Virus record (IMG/VR): IMGVR_UViG_3300035187_000415
Span: 1 to 26,007 of that record
Source: a virus
DNA: 26,007 nucleotides
Reading direction: 5' to 3' (one strand)
The stretch's first letter is position 1, and every line of letters begins with the position of its first letter. The notes beneath the pieces were generated by a model. That model was not told the DNA's origin and did no database searches. It worked only from the letters and a program-made list of their open reading frames with translations. Position numbers and translations under genes: made by a program. Shown here one piece after another: positions 1-7,181 of this stretch.

Positions 1-1
1 C

Positions 2-1042
2 AAGTTCCTTGTCGCCCCGAAGGAGATTCCGTTTGCTTTCGGTCAGCCGTTTGTGATGATTCGTAACTATGACGTTCCTGAGACGTTTTATCCGATGGGT
101 GAACTTGAGGCGATTGAGCCGTTGCAACATGAATTGAATCAGACTCGTACACAGATGATGAATCATCGTAAACGGTTCTCGCGTAAGTGGCTGTATAAGG
201 AATCTGCGTTTGATACTGATGGTCGTCAAGCGTTGGAGTCTGATGAGGACAATGTGATGGTGCCTGTGATTACGGATGACAGTTTGGGTAACGTGTTGTC
301 TCCGATGCCTGCGGTGATTAACCCACCAGAGTTGTATAACCAGTCGGATTTGATTTCTTCGGACATGAACCGTGTTTCTGGTGTGTCTGAGTATCAGCAG
401 GGTTCAATGCCTGAGATTCGTCGTACGGCTACTGAGGCTGCGATTGTGCAGGATGCGTCCAATGCTCGTTCTAGTGACAAGTTGGCGATTATTGAGCGTG
501 CTATCGGTGAGTGTGCTCGCCGTTTGGTGATGCTGGCACAGCAGTTTATGACTGGTGAGCAGGCGATTCGTGTTATTGGTTCTGAGGCGCAACCGTTGTG
601 GTTGACGTTTGACCGTGACTACATTCAGGGCGAGTTTGACTATGAGGTTGAGGGTGGGTCTACTGCTCCGATGAATGAGTCGTTCCGTCGCCAGCGTGCT
701 TTGCAGATTGTGGACGCTATGGCTCCGTTTGCTGGGGCTGGGATTTTGGACATGGGCAAGATGGCTACCTACGTGTTGCAGTACGGGTTTGGTATCAAGC
801 AGGCTCAGGGGTTCATTATGGCTCAGCCACCGATGGGAGCCATGCCGCCCGAGGCGGCTGGCGGTGCTCCTGCTGGGATGATGCCACCAGAGGGGATGGT
901 GCCCGGTATGGGTGCTGCGGAGGGTGAGCCGACTGGTGGTATGCCTTTGCCGAGCAATATTCCGCCTGAAATTCTGTCGCAATTGCTGGCTGCTGGTGCT
1001 CCTTTGCCGAATACGCAGTTGCCGAATGAACAAATTATGTAG
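2..1042 (+). CDS. portal protein, C-terminal part (truncated by window edge)
   Basis: The frame is open from base 2, so the gene begins left of the window and only about 346 C-terminal residues are visible. The portal is the dodecameric ring at one capsid vertex through which DNA is packaged and ejected. Seen here: a segment with a helix rich in paired Q/H/R residues (ELNQTRTQMMNHRKRF), then a polar segment with the signature RRTATEAAIVQDASNARSSD followed by an amphipathic helix, which is the usual stem/crown pattern of podovirus-type portals. The last ~70 residues are a flexible Gly/Pro/Met-rich tail. The following genes are scaffold and major capsid, the classical order. A GTG codon at 53 is only an internal codon, because upstream in-frame sequence is also portal-like. 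Family call is by sequence pattern; exact subfamily is not resolved. Confidence 0.85.
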   Translation, partial: KFLVAPKEIPFAFGQPFVMIRNYDVPETFYPMGELEAIEPLQHELNQTRTQMMNHRKRFSRKWLYKESAFDTDGRQALESDEDNVMVPVITDDSLGNVLSPMPAVINPPELYNQSDLISSDMNRVSGVSEYQQGSMPEIRRTATEAAIVQDASNARSSDKLAIIERAIGECARRLVMLAQQFMTGEQAIRVIGSEAQPLWLTFDRDYIQGEFDYEVEGGSTAPMNESFRRQRALQIVDAMAPFAGAGILDMGKMATYVLQYGFGIKQAQGFIMAQPPMGAMPPEAAGGAPAGMMPPEGMVPGMGAAEGEPTGGMPLPSNIPPEILSQLLAAGAPLPNTQLPNEQIM

Positions 1043-1084
1043 CGTCTGGTACTAGGGGTAGAGCAACCGCCGAAGGAGGACTCT

Positions 1085-1870
1085 ATGAGTAATATTGAAA
1101 ACACCGTTGAAGAAGTTACTGACACACCCATCGTTGATGGGCAAGTTGATGCGAACTCCGAAACTGGTGAAGCCTTAGAGGCTGAACCGAAAGAGTATTT
1201 CGTCTGGGACGAATATGCTGACAAGCCCGTCAAGTTAATTGTTGATGGCGAAGAAATTGAGGTTCCGCTCGCTGAGGCGCTCAACGGTTACCAGCGTCAA
1301 TCGGACTATACCCGTAAGACGCAGGAACTTGCTGAGCAACGAAGACAGGTGCAGTTTGCGGCCGCTTTGCAAGAGGCTTTGCAGAATGACCCAGCAAGCA
1401 CTGTGGAATTGCTTTCGCAACATTATGGGGTGAACAAGCAACCAACATCCGAAGAGGATGAGTTTCTTGACCCAGTGGAGAAGCAGTACCGCCAACTTGA
1501 AACTCGGATTCAGGCATTTGAACAGGAGAAAGCGATGCGTGAGTTGGAGAATCAGATTGAGTCTTTGTCACGGAGATACGGGGAACTTTTTGATGCCAAT
1601 GAGGTCGTAGCGAAAGCATTGGCGACAGGAAGCACGAATCTTGAAGCAACTTATAAGCAGATTGCGTTTGACCGTTTGTTTGAACAGTCTCGTACCAAGG
1701 AAGTAGCAACTAAAGTGAAATCTGAGGAAACGAAGAAGATTGTTGATGCGAAACGGGATGCCGCAGTGGTGTCTAAAGGTGCTTCTGCGAAGAGTGCCGA
1801 TGTGTCTTCTAAACCTATTCGTAGTGTTCGCGATGCCTTTGAATCTGCCAAACGGCAGTTAGAGGGCTAG
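1085..1870 (+). CDS. capsid scaffolding protein
   Basis: 261 residues. Start ATG follows a strong ribosome-binding site (AAGGAGG). The N-terminal ~50 residues are very acidic (many E/D). A short segment then reads as a small beta domain (residues ~45-65, 'KPVKLIVDGEEIEVPLAEAL'). It leads into the motif YQRQSDYTRKTQELAEQRR and a long charged coiled coil (~80-160), with a basic Lys/Ser-rich C terminus (~205-261). That layout, and the place between portal and major capsid genes, is that of phage scaffolding proteins, which nucleate procapsid assembly and leave before DNA packaging. The basic C terminus is where such proteins usually contact the coat. No protease domain is seen, so release would be by exit rather than self-cleavage. 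The role is inferred from pattern and position. Confidence 0.8.
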   Translation: MSNIENTVEEVTDTPIVDGQVDANSETGEALEAEPKEYFVWDEYADKPVKLIVDGEEIEVPLAEALNGYQRQSDYTRKTQELAEQRRQVQFAAALQEALQNDPASTVELLSQHYGVNKQPTSEEDEFLDPVEKQYRQLETRIQAFEQEKAMRELENQIESLSRRYGELFDANEVVAKALATGSTNLEATYKQIAFDRLFEQSRTKEVATKVKSEETKKIVDAKRDAAVVSKGASAKSADVSSKPIRSVRDAFESAKRQLEG

Positions 1871-1903
1871 CACAATTTCAACCAAACCAAGGAGTAATTC
1901 ATC

Positions 1904-2845
1904 ATGACTGCAAATGCAAATTTTGATGCGCTGCTTTCAACAACGCTTGCTAACTACCGTTCGCAACTCACGGATAACGTGTTCACTGCACGTCCGCTGA
2001 CCTATTTCCTCATGGATAAGGGTCGCATCCGTATGCTCAACGGTGGCACCAAGATTATTGAGCCGCTCATCTACGGAAAGAACAGCACTGTGGGTTCGTA
2101 CTCAGGGTACGACTCGCTCAGCCTGACCCCGCAAGAGGGAATCTCGGCTGCGGAGTTCGAGTGGAAGCAGTACGCTGCATCCATTTCAATCTCCGGTATT
2201 GAAGAAGCCAAGAACAACGGTGAACAGGAAATCATTAACCTGTTGGAAGCGAAAATCATGCAGGCTGAAGAGTCCATGCGTGAGTCGTTCAACCAGATGT
2301 TCTTCGCTGATGGCACTGGCAACAGTGGCAAAGATTGGAACGGCTTGGGCAACCTCGTTGAGGCAAGCGGCACTGTTGGTGGTATCAACCGTGCAACTTC
2401 TGGCAACGAGTTCTGGCGTTCATACGAGGAGAACACCGCAACTGCGTTGACTCTCGCTCAGATGGCAACTGCCTACAACACCGTGTCGGTTGGTAATGAC
2501 CACCCAGACATGATTCTTACGACTCAAACCCTGTTTGAGAAGTATGAGGCTCTGTTGCAGCCACAACTTCGTTACACGGACACCAAGACCGCAGATGCTG
2601 GATTCCAGAACCTGCTGTTCAAGGCTGCCCCAATTGTGTACGATGTTCACTGCACTTCGGGTGTCATGTACTTCCTCAACAGCAAGTACCTCACGTTGGT
2701 GGGTCACAGCGGCAAGTGGTTTGCACAAACTGAGTTTGTCAAGCCAGAAGACGTTGATGCTCGCTATGCGCTCATCATGTGCTACGGCAACTTTACGGTC
2801 CGCAACTGCGCCAAGCAGGGCAAACTGACCGCCAAGACAGCCTAA
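1904..2845 (+). CDS. major capsid protein (HK97-fold type)
   Basis: 313 residues, with an AAGGAG ribosome-binding site eight bases before ATG. It forms the icosahedral shell. Features matching a coat protein are a helical N-arm, a PLIYGKNSTVGSYSGYD segment typical of the E-loop region, an 'EFEWKQYAASISISGIEEAKNNG' stretch followed by a long helix (~115-140, spine helix), and a C-terminal beta segment ending in FVKPEDVDARYALIMCYGNFTVRN. Length is normal for the family. Its codon use stands out: AAC, TAC, ATC and CTC dominate, whereas neighbours favour AAT, TAT, ATT and TTG, as expected for the most heavily translated gene. It lies directly downstream of the scaffold gene. I see no delta-domain protease in the window, so maturation cleavage is not indicated. 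Confidence 0.9.
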   Translation: MTANANFDALLSTTLANYRSQLTDNVFTARPLTYFLMDKGRIRMLNGGTKIIEPLIYGKNSTVGSYSGYDSLSLTPQEGISAAEFEWKQYAASISISGIEEAKNNGEQEIINLLEAKIMQAEESMRESFNQMFFADGTGNSGKDWNGLGNLVEASGTVGGINRATSGNEFWRSYEENTATALTLAQMATAYNTVSVGNDHPDMILTTQTLFEKYEALLQPQLRYTDTKTADAGFQNLLFKAAPIVYDVHCTSGVMYFLNSKYLTLVGHSGKWFAQTEFVKPEDVDARYALIMCYGNFTVRNCAKQGKLTAKTA

Positions 2846-2874
2846 TCGGTAACTAGGAAACAAGGAGAAATATC

Positions 2875-3279
2875 ATGCCATTGAAGCCAAACAGCACATC
2901 CGGTACCATTACGCGCAAGCGTATTGAGGACTGGGTAACAGCGTTTGAAAAGGTTGCTGAGGTCGCTGAGACTGATGCAGCACAAACGTTGAGCGCCAGC
3001 GAATTGCTGGAGAGCAAACTGTTCACCTGCACGCCAACTGCGGCTCGTAACTTTACGACCGCTACGGCTGCGCAGATTGTGGCAGCGCTCACGGATGAAG
3101 CAACTGGTACGTCATTTGAGTTCACGATTGTGAACCTTGCTGCCTCAACCCACGCAATCACCCTTGTCGGTGGCACTAACGTGACCATCGTCGGTGCTGC
3201 TGCGGTTTCGGCTGCGACGTCAGGCACTTTCGTCGGGGTTGTCCAGTCGGACAGCACCGTGAAGGTGTACCGCAAGTAA
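2875..3279 (+). CDS. probable capsid decoration/minor head protein
   Basis: 134 residues with an AAGGAG ribosome-binding site before ATG, 29 nt after the capsid stop. Residues ~1-50 are mixed (a short basic stretch then helices). Residues ~55-134 are Thr/Val/Ala/Gly-rich with alternating hydrophobic residues, predicting a small beta sandwich that ends in STVKVYRK. There are no transmembrane segments and one cysteine. Codon use is C-ending like the capsid gene, suggesting equally high expression. A strong hairpin follows the stop codon. Small beta-rich proteins encoded right after the coat gene are often head decoration (cement) or head-fibre proteins. I do not recognise the specific family, so the role is from position, composition and expression pattern. 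Confidence 0.55.
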   Translation: MPLKPNSTSGTITRKRIEDWVTAFEKVAEVAETDAAQTLSASELLESKLFTCTPTAARNFTTATAAQIVAALTDEATGTSFEFTIVNLAASTHAITLVGGTNVTIVGAAAVSAATSGTFVGVVQSDSTVKVYRK

Positions 3280-3292
3280 GGGAGTTGATGTT

Positions 3293-3320
3293 GGGACGGG
3301 GGGATGAAGCCCTCCGTCCC
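3293..3320 (+). terminator. strong GC-rich hairpin after capsid/decoration genes
   Basis: Two 11-nt arms (3293-3303 and 3310-3320) can pair fully, with one G-T wobble and a 6-nt loop (ATGAAG). The stem is very GC-rich. There is no U-tract afterwards, so it may be a partial terminator, an attenuator or a 3'-end stabiliser that sets high capsid/decoration mRNA apart from the downstream genes. It lies entirely in the 67-nt gap between stop codon 3279 and the start at 3347. Confidence 0.55.
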
Positions 3321-3346
3321 ACATCACATCAATAAAGGAAAAAGAA

Positions 3347-3733
3347 ATGCCACAGTATTACGCAATACTTGATAACGGTCAATCTAAACCAAAGGGGGCA
3401 GGGATGCCACGCAAGAATCAGAATAAGAATCGTCAGGGCGGCAAAAAGGTAAACTATCGCATGGCTGCGGGTTCAAACTATTACGGTGACGTAACAGCGG
3501 GAAAAAAGCAGGCATCGTATAGCAAAGCCGAGAATGCTCGTTTTGCAGGGAAAGGTCGCGGCAAGAACAACAAGGCTGAAGATTCACGTCTTGCAGGCAA
3601 GAAGCCCAAGGCAAAAACTTCTGGTCGTACTGCCGATAGTCGTGGTGGTCGTGGTGGTTCAATGCGTGCAGAAGATGTGCGCAATGCACGCAAAGCCCCA
3701 AGCAAGAACTACCGTAAGGGTCTGTACCGCTAA
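3347..3733 (+). CDS. highly basic repeat protein of the virion module
   Basis: 128 residues, roughly a quarter Lys/Arg, so strongly basic. Three near-repeats share the pattern (K/R)AE(D/N)xRxAxK: residues 59-69 (SKAENARFAGK), 75-85 (NKAEDSRLAGK) and 106-116 (MRAEDVRNARK), separated by Gly/Lys/Arg linkers, with a degenerate fourth at ~93-104. Low hydrophobicity predicts a largely disordered protein. The start used has AAAGGA upstream; a second in-frame ATG at 3404 (residue 20) also has a purine-rich AAAGGGGGCAGGG leader and could yield a shorter product. It lies between the decoration and adaptor genes. Binding of packaged DNA or of the acidic scaffold is plausible by charge, but I do not recognise the family. 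Confidence 0.7.
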   Translation: MPQYYAILDNGQSKPKGAGMPRKNQNKNRQGGKKVNYRMAAGSNYYGDVTAGKKQASYSKAENARFAGKGRGKNNKAEDSRLAGKKPKAKTSGRTADSRGGRGGSMRAEDVRNARKAPSKNYRKGLYR

Positions 3734-3744
3734 TTGAGTTGGGT

Positions 3745-3781
3745 CCCCACCTCATGCCCACCTCCCTTCCGTGGGGTGGGG
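3745..3781 (+). terminator. possible GC-rich stem-loop between small head genes
   Basis: CCCCACC at 3745-3751 can pair with GGTGGGG at 3775-3781, and inside it CCAC (3758-3761) with GTGG (3771-3774). It fills the gap after the basic-protein stop. There is no clear U-tract. It could be a second attenuator, or just a chance GC-rich patch. Confidence 0.3.
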
Positions 3782-3815
3782 GCTTAACTTTAAGTAATAA
3801 AAGGGGTTAATAGTG

Positions 3816-4040
3816 ATGAACGCTAAACCCGCACATGCAATGTACGGCGAACCCGTAAACGCTTACCGTCAAGCAGCCGTAAGTTTGGCTGGAGCCAAAT
3901 TGCAGGCTGGTGGGGGTGAATATACGGGTCGTAACCGCTGTGTAGCGGATAACGACACCTGTGAAGGTCCCAAGGCGAAGGGTACGCAGTATTGCATCGG
4001 TCATTTGCGTAAGGCTGCCAAGGGTGGTGATGTTCAATGA
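3816..4040 (+). CDS. small Cys/His protein, possible zinc knuckle
   Basis: 74 residues from ATG 3816, which lies nine bases after AAGGGG; a GTG directly before it (3813) is too close to that site. Residues 41-64 hold C42, C49, C60 and H63 (pattern C-x6-C-x10-C-x2-H), a spacing compatible with one bound zinc, preceded by an Ala/Gly-rich helix and followed by a short basic tail. The stop overlaps the adaptor start by 4 nt (ATGA), so the two are probably translated together. Function is unknown. Position in the head module suggests a minor head or assembly factor. Zinc binding is inferred from residue spacing only. Confidence 0.6.
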   Translation: MNAKPAHAMYGEPVNAYRQAAVSLAGAKLQAGGGEYTGRNRCVADNDTCEGPKAKGTQYCIGHLRKAAKGGDVQ

Positions 4041-4726
4041 ATCTTGCTGACGTTCGCACGATGGTGCGAGACATCTCTGACCTAGACACCGTTGACTTGC
4101 CGAACAGTTTGTTGGACACGTTTGTCAAAGAGGCGTTTCAGCGTATTGTTGCGTTGGAGCGTCGCTGGCCGTTTTTCCAAGAGACGTACACATTGAACAC
4201 GGTGGTAAATCAGCGTCCGTACACAATTTCTACTATTGGGGACATTCGCGAAATTATTTCTATTGTGGAGACTACTGCTTCGGGTAATCGTTTTACAGAG
4301 ATTGCGTATGATGATGCTGAAGAGGTGTGGCTGGGCAACACTGATGTTGCCAGCCGACCGTACTTCTGGGCTGTGTGGGATGGGCAGATTCATCTGTATC
4401 CGAAGCCTGACAATGTGTATCCGTTGACAGTTCGTGCGTATCGTAATCCTTCGTACACGTGGTTGACGAACACGGCTACTGAGATTGATATGGATAACTG
4501 GTTCCACATCTTGTTGGCGTATTATGCGTTGGCTCGGGTGTATCAGCGTCAAGAGGATAATGAGATGGCGATGATGTATCAGCGTTCGTTTGAGGAAGGT
4601 GTGGCGATGGCTCGCCGCGACCTTATGAAGGCTCGTTCTCATCGTCCGTTGTTGTTGTCGGGTGGCAAGAAGTATCCGACGATGCGTAGATGGTTGCAGA
4701 CTTTGGGGGCGACGCTTGGGTCATGA
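4037..4726 (+). CDS. head-tail adaptor (connector) protein, P22 gp4/T7 gp11-like role
   Basis: 229 residues. It starts with ATG inside the previous stop (ATGA) and ends in the same way inside the next gene. It has an N-terminal helical segment (residues ~1-45, 'MVRDISDLDTVDLPNSLLDTFVKEAFQRI'), then a Trp/Arg motif (RRWPFF), a beta-rich middle (~50-140, including 'YPKPDNVYPLTVRAYRNPSY'), and a C-terminal helical region with 'WFHILLAYYALARVYQRQED'. This is the usual layout of podovirus adaptor proteins that sit under the portal and join it to the tail nozzle. The next gene encodes that nozzle. Role assignment is by pattern and gene order; the exact family is uncertain. Confidence 0.7.
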   Translation: MNLADVRTMVRDISDLDTVDLPNSLLDTFVKEAFQRIVALERRWPFFQETYTLNTVVNQRPYTISTIGDIREIISIVETTASGNRFTEIAYDDAEEVWLGNTDVASRPYFWAVWDGQIHLYPKPDNVYPLTVRAYRNPSYTWLTNTATEIDMDNWFHILLAYYALARVYQRQEDNEMAMMYQRSFEEGVAMARRDLMKARSHRPLLLSGGKKYPTMRRWLQTLGATLGS

Positions 4727-6336
4727 GCAGACTATTGACGGACCGCTATGACGATTTTACGGGTGGGTTGAACCTTCGCGCTGACCAGTTTCAGTTGGCG
4801 AAGAATGAGTCGCCTGACATGTTGAATGTGGAGATTGACCCTCGTGGTGGTGTGTTTAGTCGTGGTGGTATGCACAGGTTGAATACGACTGCTGTGTCTG
4901 GTACGTGGGACCCGCAACGTTTGTATGCGTTTTATGGTAATTCGTCTCGTCTGATGTTGACCAGTAACACTCACGTGTTCTGGTCGTCTGGTACGAACTT
5001 TACTCGTTTGGAGTATTCGTCGGGTAATCCTGTGACTGGGACTATTGCGAATCATGGTGTGTGTATGTATGCGTGGGGTGACACGTTGTACATGGCGACT
5101 GGTGCAACATCTACTTCTGTTGGCTACAGGTGGAAGACAACTGATACGTATGCGACTGCGTTGTCTGCGAATGGTCCGACTTGGCAGCCGTACAACAATC
5201 CGATTGGTGGATTCATGCCACGGGCTGACCATGTGATTACGCACACAAACAAACTGTTTGTTGCGGGGACATACGAAGCGGGTGTGCTGCATCCGAATCG
5301 TTTGCGTTGGTCACATGAAGGTTTGCCGGGTGACTGGATGGCAGATGACTTCATTGATTTCAACGGTGGCGGTTTGGGCATCCGTGGTTTGGCGATTGTT
5401 GCTGGTCAACTTGTTATCTTTAAGCCGAACGGTATTTATCTACTTGTCGGTAACTCGTCTGACAACTTCCAAGTTGTTGAGTTGTCAACGAACCTTGGTG
5501 CAAACAACCATCACAGTATGGCTCAGGCTGAAGATGGAGTGTATTTCTACTCCAATCCAGAAGGTGTGTTCTTTTATAACGGCACCAAAATCATGGATGT
5601 GTTTGAACCGTTGCGTCCACTGGTGGACGAACGTTTGTTGTCTACGGCTTCCACTGAACCGTATTCGGTGTCGTGGATTGGTCGTCGTGCATGGATTGCG
5701 TTGCCGTACGACCCAGACAATATTGCAACCAAGCCGACACGCAACTATGTGTTGGACCCTTCTATTGGTGCTCGTGGTGCGTACACACAGTTCGCTACGC
5801 ATGATGGTTATGGGTTGATTGGTGGTACTGACTGGACTGACGACGCAAACACGAACTTTCGTGTTGCGTGTCATCCGACGCAGCCGTATGTGTTGAAGGT
5901 TGATTTGTATCAGGAGGAGCGTGACAACATCACTGGTACGTTGACAGCGTTCTCGTCGTATTATCGCACTGGTTGGGTGGATGGAAATACGTATGCGCAG
6001 AAGAAGATGTTTCGTCGTCCTGACATTGTGTTTAAGCAGGTTGATACGCAGCGGATTGTGAACGTGAAGGTGTTTCAGAATTATGAGGAGGCTGCTGGTA
6101 ACGAGCGTAAACAGTTTGATGTGTCGTTGTCTGGTGCTGGTACTGGTGCGTATTGGGGTGTTGCGTTGTGGGGTTCAGGCTTGTGGGGTTCTTCGTCTGA
6201 AGGTGTGGTTGTGAAGAATGGTCGGAATCTTGGTTTGGCTCGCAGTGTGCAATTGTTGTTCACTGGTCCTTCCAATGGTGGTTGGGGGATTGATTCAATT
6301 ACTTATAAGTACAACAACCGAAAGGTGAGTGGCTGA
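4723..6336 (+). CDS. tail nozzle protein (T7 gp12/P22 gp10-like)
   Basis: 537 residues from the ATG at 4723, which overlaps the adaptor stop (ATGA). An upstream in-frame start at 4690 would overlap the adaptor more and lacks a better site. The N-terminal motif DDFTGGLNLRADQFQLAKNE followed by 'MLNVEIDPRGGVFSRGGM' is characteristic of podovirus tail-nozzle proteins, with repeated beta-strand/Trp-Gly patterns consistent with a beta-propeller (for example the LVIFKPNGIYLLVG and GVYFYSNPEGVFFYNG segments around residues 225-285). The protein forms the distal tail tube that carries fibres and gates DNA exit. The C terminus has a Trp/Gly-rich stretch (WGVALWGSGLWGSS). No enzymatic motif is seen. 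Confidence 0.75.
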   Translation: MSRLLTDRYDDFTGGLNLRADQFQLAKNESPDMLNVEIDPRGGVFSRGGMHRLNTTAVSGTWDPQRLYAFYGNSSRLMLTSNTHVFWSSGTNFTRLEYSSGNPVTGTIANHGVCMYAWGDTLYMATGATSTSVGYRWKTTDTYATALSANGPTWQPYNNPIGGFMPRADHVITHTNKLFVAGTYEAGVLHPNRLRWSHEGLPGDWMADDFIDFNGGGLGIRGLAIVAGQLVIFKPNGIYLLVGNSSDNFQVVELSTNLGANNHHSMAQAEDGVYFYSNPEGVFFYNGTKIMDVFEPLRPLVDERLLSTASTEPYSVSWIGRRAWIALPYDPDNIATKPTRNYVLDPSIGARGAYTQFATHDGYGLIGGTDWTDDANTNFRVACHPTQPYVLKVDLYQEERDNITGTLTAFSSYYRTGWVDGNTYAQKKMFRRPDIVFKQVDTQRIVNVKVFQNYEEAAGNERKQFDVSLSGAGTGAYWGVALWGSGLWGSSSEGVVVKNGRNLGLARSVQLLFTGPSNGGWGIDSITYKYNNRKVSG

Positions 6337-6590
6337 TGCCTCTTTCTGTTCCTTATTCTTTTACATCTAACACGGTTATTGAAGCCGCTGAGATGAACAG
6401 CAACTTCACTGCGGTGAAGAACTTTGCTGACGGTTTGGCTTCGGGTGTGAACCTTGAAGATGGTGCTGTGACGACAGCCAAGATTGCTACTGGTGCGATT
6501 ACTTCTGCGAAGTTGGACCCCAGTGTTGCGAACTCTTTGGCTTCTGGTGATTCTGACCAAGTGGTGTTGGGTACGCAGGTGTTCGGATGA
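6336..6590 (+). CDS. small tail-fibre-like protein
   Basis: 84 residues. The start ATG shares one base with the nozzle stop. Residues ~9-32 (TSNTVIEAAEMNSNFTAVKN) match the short N-terminal motif that many phage fibre and spike proteins use to attach to the tail. Residues ~40-60 hold a hydroxyl-rich repeat-like stretch (DGAVTTAKIATGAITSAKL), a sequence style common in trimeric fibre shafts. There is no receptor-binding C-terminal domain, so it may be an adaptor for a fibre encoded elsewhere, or a reduced fibre. It ends with ATGA overlap into the next tiny gene. Confidence 0.6.
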   Translation: MPLSVPYSFTSNTVIEAAEMNSNFTAVKNFADGLASGVNLEDGAVTTAKIATGAITSAKLDPSVANSLASGDSDQVVLGTQVFG

Positions 6591-6763
6591 GAAGCCCTTG
6601 GTCTTCGCCCATTATCAACACGTTGACGACTGATGATGCTGCTCGTTTGCAACAGATTTTTATGTCGTTGTCTCGCGAGTTGACTGAGGTGCGGACGGAG
6701 ATGGATGATTTGAAGAGGATGGTTGCACGAATGGATAGAGGTAATTATGGCGTACGACCCTAG
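6587..6763 (+). CDS. 58-residue coiled-coil protein
   Basis: A short frame starting with the ATG that overlaps the previous stop (ATGA) and ending at TAG 6761-6763, 17 nt inside the next gene. It reads MRSPWSSPIINTLTTDDAAR and then a heptad-like helix from ~16 to 50 (L-x6-F/M-x2-L-x3-L, V-x2-M-x2-L-x3-V). Tight coupling on both sides and codon style like its neighbours (ttg, cgt, gat) support a real gene. A helical trimer or tail-assembly accessory is plausible from position. No family is recognised. Confidence 0.6.
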   Translation: MRSPWSSPIINTLTTDDAARLQQIFMSLSRELTEVRTEMDDLKRMVARMDRGNYGVRP

Positions 6764-7181
6764 TTTGTATGAGGCTCGTCGGCGTGGCTATACGGAAAAT
6801 TATGCTGCGACTGCTGCTGCGAATCAGTATTCTCGTACGTTGGCTCAGCAGCGGGGTTCTCGTGCCCGTCAGAATGCGTTGCGTGAGTATGAGCGAGCGC
6901 AACCGCAGTTGGTGCGTGGCTATTCGCAACGTAATCTAGTTACTCCGAACGTTCGTTCAGGTATTTTTAATCGTGCGATGCAAGAGTTCGCTGGTGAGCG
7001 TGCACGTAATTTGTCTGAGTTTGATTTGGGTCAGGCTGAGCAGATGCGGGGGTTTGATTTGGAGGATGCTCGTTTGTTGCAGCAGTACCGTCAGGCGTTG
7101 GGAGATTTGGAAGCGGATAAGGCAAGAGAAATCGCAGATGCTGCTCGGCAGTTGTTTGCGTTTAGAGCAGGAGCAATGTAA
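6747..7181 (+). CDS. Arg/Gln-rich helical virion-module protein
   Basis: 144 residues from ATG 6747, which follows AGAGG by seven bases. A TTG 24 nt upstream is in frame but has no such site. Composition is rich in R, Q, A and E, with Tyr/Arg repeats near the N terminus (YEARRRGYTENY) and predicted helices throughout; the last ~60 residues are heptad-like (FDLGQAEQMRGFDLEDARLL then QYRQALGDLEADKAREIAD). It lies in the block between the tail genes and the giant gene, where T7-type phages carry internal core proteins. It could be an internal-core or ejection protein. No catalytic motif is visible and no family is recognised. Confidence 0.65.
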   Translation: MAYDPSLYEARRRGYTENYAATAAANQYSRTLAQQRGSRARQNALREYERAQPQLVRGYSQRNLVTPNVRSGIFNRAMQEFAGERARNLSEFDLGQAEQMRGFDLEDARLLQQYRQALGDLEADKAREIADAARQLFAFRAGAM

